From contig JBOZIK010000001.1 of the NCBI GenBank assembly GCA_051453625.1, positions 702,444 through 748,612 on the forward strand: a stretch of 46,169 bases of DNA. The letters run 5' to 3'. Position numbers and translations under genes: made by a program. The stretch comes from Welwitschia mirabilis (lineage: Eukaryota > Gnetophyta > Gnetopsida > Welwitschiales). Under the pieces are notes generated by a model. It worked only from the letters and a program-made list of their open reading frames with translations. It made no database searches and had not been told where the DNA came from. Each line of letters begins with the position of its first letter. Within the stretch, counting starts at the first letter, position 1. Of the stretch, positions 1 to 10,016 are shown piece by piece.

Positions 1-309
1 GATAAATGAGTAGAATTTATTCTATCATGACTTTTATCCTTATTGATATTTGTGGAAGTACTTTATGCATAAAATATAATTTTTCTTATTATATCACATG
101 ACAATTTTGAAATTGATGCATTTATTCTTCCAATGCATTTTAAATATGTTTTAGATTAATTATGAGCCTATGAATGATTAAAAAGAAACTAGCATAAGAA
201 ATGATACATGTAATTAATTTTGTTAATTAAAGCAAGAAGATTACTCATCCAAATTTGGTGCATGAGTCATAAAAAAGATTTCTTTTATCATTTATACATT
301 ACTTTCATG
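1..309. other. AT-rich unassigned DNA
   Basis: I see no open reading frame, repeat or motif here that can be named. It is plain AT-rich sequence running into the tandem array that follows. Confidence 0.5.
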
Positions 310-536
310 TCTTACACAAGCTTTTACAACTTCTTATTGATTAATCTTATTAATGTCATTTCTACACAAGCCCATCCAACTTGCTATTGATCAATCTTAA
401 CATTTTCATTCACATGTCTAAATCACTTTTACATAAAGACCATCCAACTTATCATTGATTAATATTATCATTGTTATTTACATGTCAATGTCACTTTTAC
501 ATAAAGCCATCTAACTTGTAATTGATCAATTTCATT
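310..536. repeat. Imperfect tandem array, about 66-bp unit, 3-4 copies
   Basis: Four successive segments share the order acacaag or acataaag, then ccatccaactt, then attgatcaat or attgattaat, then a T-rich stretch with cattcacatgtc. The copies begin near 312, 362, 429 and 495, so the unit is roughly 50-66 bp and the copies are well diverged. It could be the U3 of an unrecognised LTR or a stand-alone minisatellite. I did not find another copy of the unit in the window. Confidence 0.75.
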
Positions 537-540
537 AAGT

Positions 541-917
541 AAAAGAGATTTTATTATTTTGTGAGTAAAATAATGTAGAAGATATTCAACCAATTATATG
601 AAGGACCTTTGATATACCATTTATGTAAAAATAAATCCCTCTCCCTTCTTCTTAAATTAGTATGCTTCAAGCAACTTTATACTACCTAAATTTCTTCTTA
701 ATCTTTCTTCCTCTTGAGTGTGGAATTGGAGCTTGGAGTTAGGAGCTTGGCACTTAGAAGTTAGAACTTGGAGCTTAAAGGCTTAGAGATAAGATCTTGG
801 AGCTTAGCATTTCCTCAATATTCTTTAAAGATAATTAATCTTCTTCCCTTCAAGTAGGTTCTTCTTTTATGAGAATTTTATTTCCATTTCTTACATTAGG
901 CCTATGCATATGATTTA
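541..917. repeat. Short-period repeat of gagcttgg/gagcttag within unassigned DNA
   Basis: Between about 727 and 812 the octamer gagcttgg and variants (gagcttag, gagcttaaa, gatcttgg) recur at least six times among related purine-rich words. The flanks are AT-rich. A TATA-like stretch and a CT-rich run (about 618-650) lie just upstream, so an eroded LTR is possible, but no partner LTR was found. Confidence 0.5.
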
Positions 918-1106
918 CATTTTTCCTTCCATTGGCTAATACTAAGATAAGGGAGAGATTTGAGGGATCTCTTTACATGCTTAGTTTATGGGTCTACCAA
1001 TGGTTATATATATATTCTTTCCTCCCATTGGTGTATAATAATATAAGGGAGATAATTGAGGGACCTCTTAACATGCTTATATTCTATGTGTCTAATGGAT
1101 ATTTTG
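918..1106. repeat. Tandem duplication, about 96-bp unit, two copies
   Basis: Copy 1 (about 918-1,014) and copy 2 (about 1,015-1,106) share in order: ccattgg, ataagggaga, tgagggatctct or tgagggacctct, acatgctta, and tctaccaatgg or tctaatgg. By eye they match at clearly more than two thirds of positions. No coding potential is seen. Confidence 0.75.
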
Positions 1107-2640
1107 GCTAAGTGACTAGGGGATAAATATGATTTTTAGTATTCATGTTGTGTTGCCAATGCATTTTATGTCATATTTGCATTAGAGTCTATTAGGATGA
1201 GCAAGTCTGATCCTCAAGAATCTATTTAGGCTAAGCACTTTTTCTCAGAAAATCCTAAGGCTTATGGTATTGATTCATTATTTATTATATTAGATTAAGT
1301 TTATTGTACTTCTAATTGTTTTTTATTTATTTATAATACAAATTCATAATCAATCTAATTAATTTTATTTCTATAAATTAGTATTATTTCTCTTGTTCTA
1401 AGTTTAGTTAAAGTGTACCTTTTTTTTTAAGCCAAGCAATTTAAGAAAGTTATAACTCATTTAATACTAACTAAAATTTTATGAAATTTTTGTATAGGTC
1501 TAGTATTATGTTATAAAGTTAAAAGTTTTAAAACAGTAATTTTTCTAAGACGAAAATAATTTTTAAAATTTATTTTATAAAAATATCTCAAAATTTACAA
1601 GCAAAAAATAGCAAGCAAAATGTTTTAGTTTTTTAAATTTATAGAGTATTACAACATGTAGAGAAGTGAATATTCTTTCCAAAAAATATTTACTCACTAA
1701 AAAAATCCAAGTAGATTGAAAGTTATGGCTATTTTAGTAAAGGGTAGTAGTTTAGTAATTCTAAAACTTAGGTAGTTTTTATGGTTTAATATTTGAGCCT
1801 ATAAAATACATCTAGAATAATTCAAACTTATTAAAATTAGTTTTTAGGGACATTATAATGATTCTAGTTTAAGGCAATTAAGTCTACCTTATTTTTACGT
1901 TTTTAAATAATTAATTATACGTTTTTAATTTATAAAACCTAAGAAAATTTAAAATTAATTTTAATAATTATAGAAAATTATTTAATGCAAGTACCAAATT
2001 GTTTTAAGTAGTATATATGATTTCTAGTTGAGCTATATTTATTTTTCTATTCTGTTTATATACTGTTTATTAAAGTTTAGGCTCTTATTCTTTCCTTTCA
2101 TGCATAAACATTAGGGATGTCTACTTAATGATGATAGAGACGTGTTGTCCAATTTATTAGCTTTATTAATATCTTTTTCTAATAAAATACACATATATTT
2201 TAATGAAATTTATCTTGACATAGACACCTAGAACTTATAAAGGGGGTTTTCAAGTTAGCTAAGTTTCATAAATAGAGCATGTTTTTATGATAAAACTTGA
2301 ATGTATTAATATGCCTTATTTGAAAGAATTACTATAATTTAGAAAAATGAAGAGATGTTTTCTTTTATTTATTTCATTACTACACTTTGAAATTGTATGG
2401 TTTCCTTTATGTATGACCAAAAAAATGCTTACACATTACATTTTTCTTCTAAATGATTATTTGCTTAAAATAAACCCAATGATGATTAGAATTATTTGTA
2501 TTAAGTAAACAACCCACTAAATATTCACATATTGTATGCTCACATTTGTATGGTGTATTCATTTAACTAAATTAAGATAATCTTAATAATTATTCATCTC
2601 CATACTTGGATTTCATTATCAAGATGTATTGCAAAGTATT
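1107..2640. other. AT-rich unassigned DNA
   Basis: No recognisable coding trace, terminal repeat or structural motif. If the copia element described at 29,676-31,915 continues to the left of X, its reverse transcriptase should have been somewhere here on the minus strand, but I could not find a YVDD-type box or any other copia RT motif. Confidence 0.45.
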
Positions 2641-2960
2641 TTTGTTTCCAAACCCTTTTAGAAGTGGACTTGATTAGCACTATCCTATCTTACCCATGCA
2701 TAGACTTACTCTGAATTAATATCTCGAGCCCTTGGTATTAAAGGATTATGTTGCATGATTTTGCTATGCTTCAAGGAAGCAAGGGTTATTTGTAAATATG
2801 CATCCACCTCATGTATCGCCTGTCACATGTGTTAGAGGTACATCAAGATGAAGCCTATGCCTATGGTATTAAGCCCAGCCATGTTTGTATAGCCTAGAAC
2901 TTGAAGTAGAACCAACTTAGGTCTAGAGGATAGCCAGATATCAAGTTGTAATGCCATTAG
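2641..2960. other. GC-richer patch of unknown origin
   Basis: This stretch of about 320 bp is visibly richer in G and C than its surroundings and keeps a few CpG dinucleotides (ctcgag, tatcgcc). One plus-strand frame is fairly open with a few stops, but I recognise no protein motif. It has no copy elsewhere in the window that I could find. It could be a younger insertion, a fragment of a DNA transposon, or low-copy host sequence. Confidence 0.45.
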
Positions 2961-3099
2961 CAGGAGATGCAATCTTCTATTATATTAGTTAGATACTATC
3001 TTAAAACATATCCATTATATGTGATAAAATAAGTTACATCCCATCAATTTTATACAAGATATTTTTTGTGGTAAAAACAAGGTTGGAAATAAATATAGG

Positions 3100-3434
3100 A
3101 CACAATTTTGACATTATTATTGTATGTAAACCAAAAAAGTCTATAGTTCAATAATAATTATGTTATTTAATTATTTTAAATCTTATAATGTATTAATAGA
3201 GTCTAAATAGGATTTAATCCTAGGTTCCATTGTGCATATTAGTTAATAATGCTTAAAAAAATTATGGTTAATTAGGGTAATTAAAGTTAGAATGTTACTA
3301 TATGAAAAATTTACTTTCAAAAGTTATCAAGTGACTATAGGAAACTATGTGATCATACTATCTTTGTATTAGTATATTTTCATTTAGAGATTTAGTTAGA
3401 AGTTTATTTTTAAAATAAAGAAGTATTGTTATAA
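3100..3434 (-). pseudogene. Possible continuation of Ty1/copia integrase and linker, left of X
   Basis: On the minus strand, directly outside the left end of X, a faint reading resembles the end of the copia integrase core (VYNNTSLF in place of the usual W.EA...A.YL segment). About 230 bp further on, it is followed by NNIIIIEL, resembling the SRDVxFxE linker before copia reverse transcriptase. It is full of stops and frameshifts. Its main support is position: the copia integrase at 29,676-30,126 is cut exactly where X begins, and this sequence is what would come next. Chance similarity in AT-rich DNA is possible. Confidence 0.35.
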
Positions 3435-3439
3435 ATTAT
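3435..3439. repeat. Candidate left target-site duplication of X (attat)
   Basis: The five bases outside the X 3' LTR are attat; those outside the 5' LTR (29,676-29,680) are cttgt. Three of five match. This is compatible with a decayed 5-bp duplication but proves nothing alone. Confidence 0.3.
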
Positions 3440-3633
3440 TGACAGGCTATAGGATTATAATTATTTATGCAAGACTATAGCATAAAAATAGATAAAAGCA
3501 TGAAATAATATACGATGTTATAAAGTTAATCTCATAATACTATCATAAATATATTTTCTTTAAAGGAAGGCCTTAAAGGACCTAGATTAATTTGAAGTAT
3601 TGAGTCTATTTTTTGGTTAATTATCTAGGTTAC
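3440..3633 (-). repeat. X 3' LTR, distal part (split by E1)
   Basis: It matches 28,474-28,667 in order: tgacagg, attatttatgca, tatcataaatatattt, ttaaaggaccta and ttgaagtatt are shared. It ends exactly where E1 begins; the remainder resumes at 10,017. Confidence 0.85.
3629..3633. repeat. E1 target-site duplication, left copy (gttac)
   Basis: gttac here and gtcac at 10,012-10,016 flank E1. The uninterrupted paralogous X LTR has gtcac at the matching place (28,663-28,667), so this is a 5-bp duplication with one C-to-T change. Confidence 0.8.
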
Positions 3634-4930
3634 TATTAACATGAAAAAATTAATAGTTATATAAAGTCTTTTAGGATGATTTATTATAAATGAGTATATT
3701 AATTTAATTTTTTTGTCATAAAATATGTCTTCTATTAGTTATTAAGATAAAACTTAATTTTATACTTTTCTTCATAATAATTGTAGATCCTTAGCCATGT
3801 TTTGGAGTACATGATGGAAGATGGACATAATTCTATGTAGAATAATGGTTACAATGAAGATATGAGGTGGTGATATGTAGTAATAGCATTGGAAGACATA
3901 TGGTAGAGGCATGTAGATGTGGCATTAGAGACATGTGGTGATATCATAGATTAATAGAGGAATTCAGCTCCAAAGGCTACATGTTGGACTTATCATACAA
4001 AGGTTTCACTAACACTATATGACTAGCTCCATCAAATGCCATAAATCAACCTTTACCAAATGCTAAATGATGAAGATTCAATGAAATGCTATAGGCTATA
4101 ATATTATTTACTAAATGTTAAAATACAAAGATTCTACCTAATGCTATAATCCAAAGCCTCTCAGCCACCTTAACCCTATCCTCACCTATAAAGGGGCCTT
4201 AATTCCTCATTTGTAAACATCCTTTATTTTGATAAAGTAATAGAACATTAGAGCATCAAGTTAACATGGCCTTCTAAGTATTACCTTTGAGGAGTATGCT
4301 TATTGTAAGGAAAGCATGAGAAGTTCTTTCTAGAGCTTTCTTTTTCTTCCTTTGACATAATGTATCTCTCTTAATTTCATACACAGTAGATGTTTATTTG
4401 GATTTTAAGTTACGAAGAACTTTATATTTTTAATGATTAGTGAACCTACATTAGAAAATTATATTGTTATCTAAGTGAGTTCCTTAGTTAGTTAGTTAAG
4501 TCTCCTTTATTTAATGAACCTTGAGTACTTTGAGTCCTTACTTTTCATGCTTATTTAAGGGTTTTGAGGGATTAAGTGACTTCCAAATTCACTAATTCCC
4601 ATATAATAAATAACATTATGCCACCATAACCTGATTCATAATTACTTGATAATTTAAAGTATGTTTTAGTAATGTGTAGGATATCATCAGAGTGAAGAAT
4701 TATTGATGGACAAGTTGGGTTAAACCTTAGAGCTCACTTACTTTTCTACCTCTCCAAACAAAGTTTTAGGCAATATTATCAACTCTCTCTTTATTTTCTC
4801 TTTCTTTTATTATAACTTATAAGATAAGCAGACTTGTGTAATTTTTATAAGACACTCCAATTATCCCTATGGAAAGATAATAATGGATATTCACCCAATT
4901 TAAATCTGGAATGTTATACTTAAGTGAACA
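3634..4930 (+). repeat. E1 5' LTR
   Basis: Begins TATTAACATG (TG decayed to TA) and ends GTGAACA. It aligns with 8,729-10,011 over its whole length; shared landmarks are ttttaggatgatttatta, acttttcttcata, aataatggttacaatg, gcattggaagacat and ttatccctatgga. The TG...CA ends and TGTT/AACA inverted ends are what LTRs have. Confidence 0.85.
4186..4193 (+). promoter_or_regulatory. TATA box of E1 5' LTR
   Basis: ctataaag followed by gggcc. The same element recurs in the E1 3' LTR (9,291-9,298) and the solo LTR (27,424-27,432), always about 550-750 bp before the LTR end, as a plant retrotransposon promoter would be. Confidence 0.6.
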
Positions 4931-4933
4931 TAT

Positions 4934-4953
4934 TTTGGCATAGTTGCCAAGCA
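4934..4953 (+). promoter_or_regulatory. E1 primer binding site, tRNA-Asp type
   Basis: TTTGGC, then three changed bases, then GTTGCC and AAGCA, starting three bases after the LTR. Athila and related plant Ty3/gypsy elements use a site complementary to the 3' end of tRNA-Asp with TTTGGC and GTTGCC at these positions; several differences are CpG-type transitions. Confidence 0.7.
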
Positions 4954-5604
4954 TAATTACATAGTAGCTTCTCAGAAGGAGCATAATTTTTGTTTTTTGC
5001 AAGTTTGTAGTTAGTTTTGTTTTAAGTTTTCTAGTAGTTGGTAGTTGTTATTTTCAGTGATAACCAAACTAGTTTAGTTTTGAGTTGTCTTTACTTTTTT
5101 TGCTCTAACTTGATTCAAATTTTATACCAAAAAATTTTGTTATAGATTTAATAAAGTTTTTGTACATTTCAACAAAAGGGGAAAAACAAATTTAAACTCT
5201 AATGGTTTTATATGTTCTATTTTTTGAAAAATAGCTTTTTGTAATTTTTAATTTCTATTCTATTTTTTGATGAAATTATAAAATTAAAAAATATTTAGAG
5301 TTTATTTATCTAGGTTATATTTCCTAATCTATAGTTAATTGTATTTTCTACCAAGTGTTTTTAAGATGGTGTAACCCAAAATGCTTTGCACAGCTACAAT
5401 TGTAATGTCTTTGCTTTTTTGAATTATCACCAAAAAATACTAGTACCACCATGAATAGTAATTAGTGCCATTGGCTTTTTTATGAATTTTATGCTTAAAT
5501 TTTATGTAACCTCTTGAATCTAACATCTAGCCTTTTCTAAAATCTCAAAAAGCTATGAAAACATAACCTTATAGTTAAACTTATAGCCTTTTTTATAAAA
5601 ATTA

Positions 5605-5960
5605 ACATGGGTCAGGAATATTATTCATTTATAAGAGTGTGCAAAATACCTCTTGAGCCTCAGTCTATTTATGGAAACTACTTTAAGCCTAAAGGCCTTT
5701 CAACACTAGGCAAACCTCTGGAGAATATCTTCAAATCCTAAAACAAGATCCACATATAAATCAACCTTCTTATCTTAAGTTTGAAAATCCTTATTTTCCA
5801 CAAGAGTAGTTTAATTCTATGCCTTCTACTACCCCTCATAACCTTTTATCCTTTAAACCTTATCCTTCATCTTCCTACATGCAATAACCTTTTTTATTTA
5901 TCTTGTTAAAGGAATCATTGAGAAAATTCATAAAAACACACACCCAAATTAACCTTGATT
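5605..5960 (+). pseudogene. E1 gag C-terminal remnant
   Basis: A trace of the conserved Tyr-Asn-x-Gly-Trp-Arg-Asn-His gag segment may survive near 5,610-5,635 (GGT, then AGGAAT, with the Trp codon lost). From about 5,752 a frame reads INQPSYLKFENPYFPQE, a stop, then a Pro/Ser-rich stretch, a stop, and KESLRKFIKTHTQINLDYL. That Asn/Gln/Pro-rich composition followed by a charged helix is typical of the region after the zinc knuckle in Athila-type Gag. The Gag core that should lie upstream does not fit in the 650 bp after the primer site, so it is deleted. Identification rests on order and composition and is moderate. Confidence 0.5.
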
Positions 5961-6268
5961 ACCTACACACTATTAGATAACATTAATACCTATTATCTTT
6001 ATATTCTTTAGCAGTTAATTAATGTTCTCATTCATCCTACATTTAACATTATTCTTATCTTTCTTAGAAGATACTCTATAGAGATTCTTAAAAGGTGATA
6101 TCCAAATATCTTCTATCATGCCTCAATCGCTTTCACATTCTTTAAAATAAATCACTAATAAAATCAAGGAAAAATATAAGTAACTTCTCCAATAATTAAT
6201 CCAAATCAGTCCTTAAATCATTAGTATTCTGAACCAATAGAAGGCATAACCTTTTATAGGATAAAAAT

Positions 6269-7010
6269 TTAAAAGTCTTGAAAACTTTGAAATAATTAAG
6301 AATAATGAAATCAATGATACTCAAAACATGTCCTTTAGAAATGAGAAAGAAATCAATGAGGAAATCCATAAGGACCTTGAGTTTGAAAATGCAAGAGGGA
6401 ATACACAATTATATACAAGAAGGTTATACTTTGGAGGAACATTAAACATGTCATAGAACAAGAAATCATCATAAGATTAACCATTTAAGAAAGGCATTAC
6501 TTAGAAATTTACACAAGAGAGGATGAGGTAATAAGAAGCATCAATGAGAAGGATAACATTGAAGAATATCCCTTCTTTGAATTACAACCATTATCACTTA
6601 CACAATCACATGAGGAGAAATACCCTAGTTATCTTAATAAGGAAATAAATATTAGTGAAGAGCCCATACATGATCCATCCTATGATAAATCCTCATCTTT
6701 TTGTTAACAACTCAATGAACCTATTATAATATCTTTATATTTATCTTTTAAGAAAGACCCAAGCCTCAATCAAGAAGATAAACCTTCTTTAGTAGTGGAA
6801 TCATTTTATACTAATATTTTCTATGAACATTTATCTTCTTTAATGGTCTTCAACTAACTTTTATGATCATCTCAAAATAACATATTACATGATTTATTGA
6901 ATAAGCATGAAGAAGCTAAAGAATGGACTACTTTTGATTTTAAAAGCAAAAAATTTACCATGTTTTCTAATGTTGTCCCTTATTTGATAGTTTATGCATA
7001 AAAATCTACA
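6269..7010 (+). pseudogene. E1 pol linker and reverse-transcriptase N-terminal remnant
   Basis: Two long plus-strand readings without a start codon: about 60 codons from 6,269 to the stop near 6,450, and from 6,489 to about 6,990 with only a handful of stops. The second is acidic (NEKDNIEEYPFFELQPLSL, then NISEEPIHDPSYD) and ends with NNILHDLLNKHEEAKEWTTF and DFKSKKFTMF. That ending resembles the Athila/Tat segment just before the RT palm (LLxVLxxHKxAIGWTIxDIKGI). E2 has the matching piece at 21,236-21,400 (VLENHRNEIEWKTFDFKN). The RT catalytic boxes do not follow; the sequence runs into non-coding DNA near 7,260. Confidence 0.6.
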
Positions 7011-7259
7011 TGTATTCTCTCCTAACTGAAGATGCTAACTCATTATCCAATGTTTGTTTTTACCATCTTGGGCCATCACACATGCATCACCTTAAAAAAA
7101 CCCATTTTAAAACCTTTAGTTTCATTATGCGCTTTTATATTAGATTTTTTCTTTAAACTAAAGTTTATTTTTAGGTTAAGTTTAGGTTATAAAAAGATAA
7201 AAACATTAAAAACACTTTTGTTTGATTGCCTTTCTTTCTTAAAACCATTTAATTAATAC

Positions 7260-7599
7260 CACCTATACAACCATTACCTTAAATTATTTATTCTAAGAAA
7301 TCCTAAATACCACCATTAGCATAGAATAAAACATCATTATCTTAAACCTCAACATCCATCCCTTCCACTCTTGTACTACATCATAAAACTCACAAACCAT
7401 AACTCCAGCCATTCCCTTATGAATTCTTAAAACTTATAGACCCATGTTAATGGACTTTAATAAAAGAACAATAAAAAGTTATCTTACAACTATTTTAAGT
7501 AATGATTATGATTAAGTATAATTATGGGTTTTAAAGAAAAGTTATGCTTATTTTGAGTTTGATTGTTAAAGTCATATATAGTCTCCAATTTTGGTAAAA
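7260..7599 (+). other. E1 internal DNA without recognisable coding
   Basis: AT-rich internal sequence where the polymerase core would be expected. I see no RT, RNase H or integrase motif. It leads into the block shared with E2. Confidence 0.4.
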
Positions 7600-8090
7600 C
7601 ATGGCTGAAAAATATGGAATCTATCTTCATATTATGTTCCTTATGTTTAAAGCTTTTGATGGGAAAAAGATTTTTCTTGATTAGGCTAATAAGCCAATGA
7701 CCCCTTTTATGTGGATAAAAATGAATATGAGAAAAAGAATAAAAACAAAATTTCTTCTCCAAACACACATCTCATTAGTTACTTAATCAGGTTTATTTAA
7801 TTGTATCAGAGCTATGGATGCTCACTAACAATGCATCTTTAATGATCCACTTATGACATAATCAACTGCGTTAGGGCTATAAATTCTTATTGATAATGCA
7901 ACACTGACTTCTTCATTAAAAAACATGCTCAACTGTATTAGAAGAAAATATCATAACACTTGATGCTTAATGAAAGGCTTAACATAAAGGACATCTATAC
8001 TTGTAGAAATAGCAAACAAAATAAATAAAATAATGGGAACTGAGGGCCTTTTAAGTTATGTTATCTTTAACTTTTATAATTAAGGTTTCC
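7600..8090 (+). repeat. Internal block shared by E1 and E2
   Basis: It matches the reverse complement of about 20,290-20,770. Shared landmarks in order are ttcatattatgtt, ttcttgattagg, aataagc, tatggatgctca, agggctataaa, gcactgacttcttcat, attagaagaa and catgtcataacac-like words. Relative to the LTRs the orientation is the same in both elements. At 7,801-7,812 it contains ttgtatcagagc, one base away from the primer binding site complementary to initiator tRNA-Met, an odd thing to find inside an element that uses a tRNA-Asp-type site. Confidence 0.75.
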
Positions 8091-8500
8091 TATGATTTCT
8101 TAAAATTTGTATAAGTTATTTATTTAATACTATACTTATTTAATCTTTAGATTCATAAAAATAACAAAAATACATTTAAGGTTATTAACTTAATTAGATT
8201 TCTTTCTTTATTCATTGGTTGTGTGATTAAGTCTTTCTTCATATTTTCATTTTTCATCTTCATCACCCATTCCACTTCATCCCCATTTTAAAAGAAATAA
8301 CATCATAAGGCATAAACCACTTTTATGAATTAACTTTTCACTTAACATTTTTTCAGAAAGAAATAAAAGATGGATGTCTTGCATTAGGTAGTGCTTTATT
8401 TTATTACTTAGTGGCATTGCTTTGCATCTTTTATTTAAATAAAAGAACTGGATTTTTCTAAGGATATGTTTTTAAAAGCATTAATACTTTCTATCATAAG
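8091..8500 (+). other. E1 3' untranslated internal DNA
   Basis: AT-rich, no coding trace. E2 carries an extra open reading frame in the equivalent interval (18,560-19,545) that is absent here. Confidence 0.4.
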
Positions 8501-8540
8501 ACTCTGAGGATAAAGTTCAATTTGATTAGGCATCATGGCA
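8501..8540 (+). other. E1 lineage signature before the 3' end
   Basis: actctgaggataaagtt, then tttgattaggcat. E2 has acttttgaggataaagtt-like and ttttgattaggga at 18,241-18,280 on the minus strand. Athila/Tat-type elements carry a TTGAGGACAATGTTT plus AAGTTTGGGGG signature at this place, and these look like decayed versions. Confidence 0.5.
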
Positions 8541-8654
8541 TCTGGTTTTTACTTTTTTTCCATATACTTTCTAAAATTTAATGCATTAATTTCAAAAATT
8601 TCTTGTGAAATTTCTCAAACAAATACATTATTTATCACATTTGAGTGTTCTTCC

Positions 8655-8728
8655 TTAGACAATTTTTTCATGTTGATCATTTTGTCATCAACTGTTTGCT
8701 AAGAGCCTAGCAAAAGTCTAGTTAGGTG
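8655..8728 (+). promoter_or_regulatory. E1 conserved tract before 3' LTR (primes second strand)
   Basis: gacaattttttcatgttgatc, then atcaact, then ctagcaaaagtctagttagg, ends at the LTR start. E2 has nearly the same 75 bp at 18,060-18,145 on the minus strand. Conservation at the internal/LTR border fits a polypurine-tract region, although the purine run itself (caaaag, taggtg) is short. Confidence 0.55.
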
Positions 8729-10011
8729 TGTTAACATCCAAAAGTTAACATTTATATCAAGTATTTTAGGATGATTTATTATAATCATAAAATATATCTT
8801 TTATTATTTCTTAAAATGAAACTTAATTTTTATACTTTTCTTCATAATTATTGCAAATCTTTAGCCAAATTTTGGAGCACATGTGGAATATAGGCATAAT
8901 TTCATACAAAATAATGGTTACAATGGAGATGTGAGGTAGTGACATGTAGTAGTAGCATTGGAAGACATGTGGCAGAGGCATGTAAAGGTACCATTGGAGA
9001 CATGTTACAATAGCACTAGTTGGTAAAGGAACCTAGATTCAAAGGCCACATGTTAGACTCATCATGATGAAGGTTTCATTTAATGCTATATGATAATCTC
9101 TACCAAAAGCTATAAGATAGCCTTACCAAATACTAAATAATGAAGACTTTACAAAATTCTATAAGATGGAATCTTATCAACCTAATGCTATGAGATAAAA
9201 TAGAATCTTATCTACCATTTGGTAAAGGACAAAGATTCTACATAATACTATAAACCAAAGGCTCTCAATTACTTGAATCATATCCTCATCTATAAAAGAG
9301 CCTTGAGTCCTCATTTGTAAAAATCCTTTATTTTGGTGAAGAATAGAACCCTTGAAGTGTCAAGTTGACATTGCCTTCTGAGTACTTTTTTTGGGGAGTA
9401 ACTTATTGTAAGAATAATGTGAGAAGTCCTTCCTAGCTTTATTCTTCTTTCTTTGATGTAATGTATCTATTTTGATTTAATACAAAATAGATCTTCATTT
9501 TAGTTTTGAGTTATAGATATTTTCATACTTTTAATGCTTAGTAAACCTACATTATCAAGTTATATTATTATAGTTAGTTTAAGTCTCTTCTATTTGATAG
9601 GTCTTAAGTACTTTAAGTTCTTACTTTTCATGTATTTTATGGCTGTGAAGGATCAAGTGCTTTCAAATTCACTAATTCTCATATGATGAATGATATTATA
9701 TTATCATGAGTTGAGCTATTATTACTTGATAATTTAAAGTATGTTTCAAAATGGTGCAAGATATCATTAGAGTAAAGAATAGTTGATCAACAAGTTGGGC
9801 TAAACCTTGGAGCTCACTTGCTTTTCCACCTCTTTAAATGAAGTTTTAAGTAACATTCTCAACTCTCTCTTTTTTTTCTTATGCTTGTATTGTAACTTAC
9901 AAGATAAGTAAGACGTGTAATTTTTGTAAGTCACCCCAATTATCCCTATGGAGAGAATAATACTACATACCCATCTAGTTTTATATCTAATTTATTATAC
10001 TTAAAATAATA
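8729..10011 (+). repeat. E1 3' LTR
   Basis: Begins TGTTAACATC with an intact TG and ends AATAATA, where the terminal CA has become TA. TATA box tataaaag at 9,291-9,298. It aligns end to end with 3,634-4,930. Confidence 0.85.
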
Positions 10012-10016
10012 GTCAC
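10012..10016. repeat. E1 target-site duplication, right copy (gtcac)
   Basis: It matches gttac at 3,629-3,633 and is identical to the unoccupied site at 28,663-28,667 in the other X LTR. Confidence 0.8.

Larger units (their letters stand above)
3634..10011 (+). mobile_element. E1: deleted Athila/Tat-like Ty3/gypsy element
   Basis: This is a complete insertion with two LTRs (3,634-4,930 and 8,729-10,011), a tRNA-Asp-type primer binding site, a purine-containing tract before the 3' LTR, and a 5-bp target duplication. The 6.4-kb length is short for the lineage: only gag C-terminal, linker and reverse-transcriptase N-terminal coding traces are seen, and most of gag, the protease and the RT, RNase H and integrase domains are missing. 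It is inserted in the X 3' LTR in opposite orientation. It shares with E2 a conserved non-coding block, the 3' leader motif and the pre-LTR tract, so both belong to one broad family although their LTRs have diverged strongly. The two LTRs agree at roughly four of five positions by eye, meaning a very old insertion. Confidence 0.85.

Noticed and set aside
310-536. CRISPR-like array
   Set aside because: Repeats are imperfect, adjacent and without unique spacers; the sequence is plant-like.
1268-1280. tggtattgattc as a primer binding site with 300-1,267 as an LTR
   Set aside because: Only 7 of 12 bases match the initiator-Met site and no second LTR copy was found.
4817-5002. 61-codon minus-strand frame
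   Set aside because: It spans the E1 LTR end and primer site, which are non-coding.
6196-6408. 70-codon minus-strand frame
   Set aside because: Antisense to the plus-strand E1 coding trace starting at 6,269.
7032-7256. 74-codon plus-strand frame in E1
   Set aside because: It lies after the RT-entry trace but shows no RT, integrase or other family motif.
7490-7768. 92-codon minus-strand frame
   Set aside because: It lies antisense over the non-coding block shared with E2, and the frame is not kept in the E2 copy.
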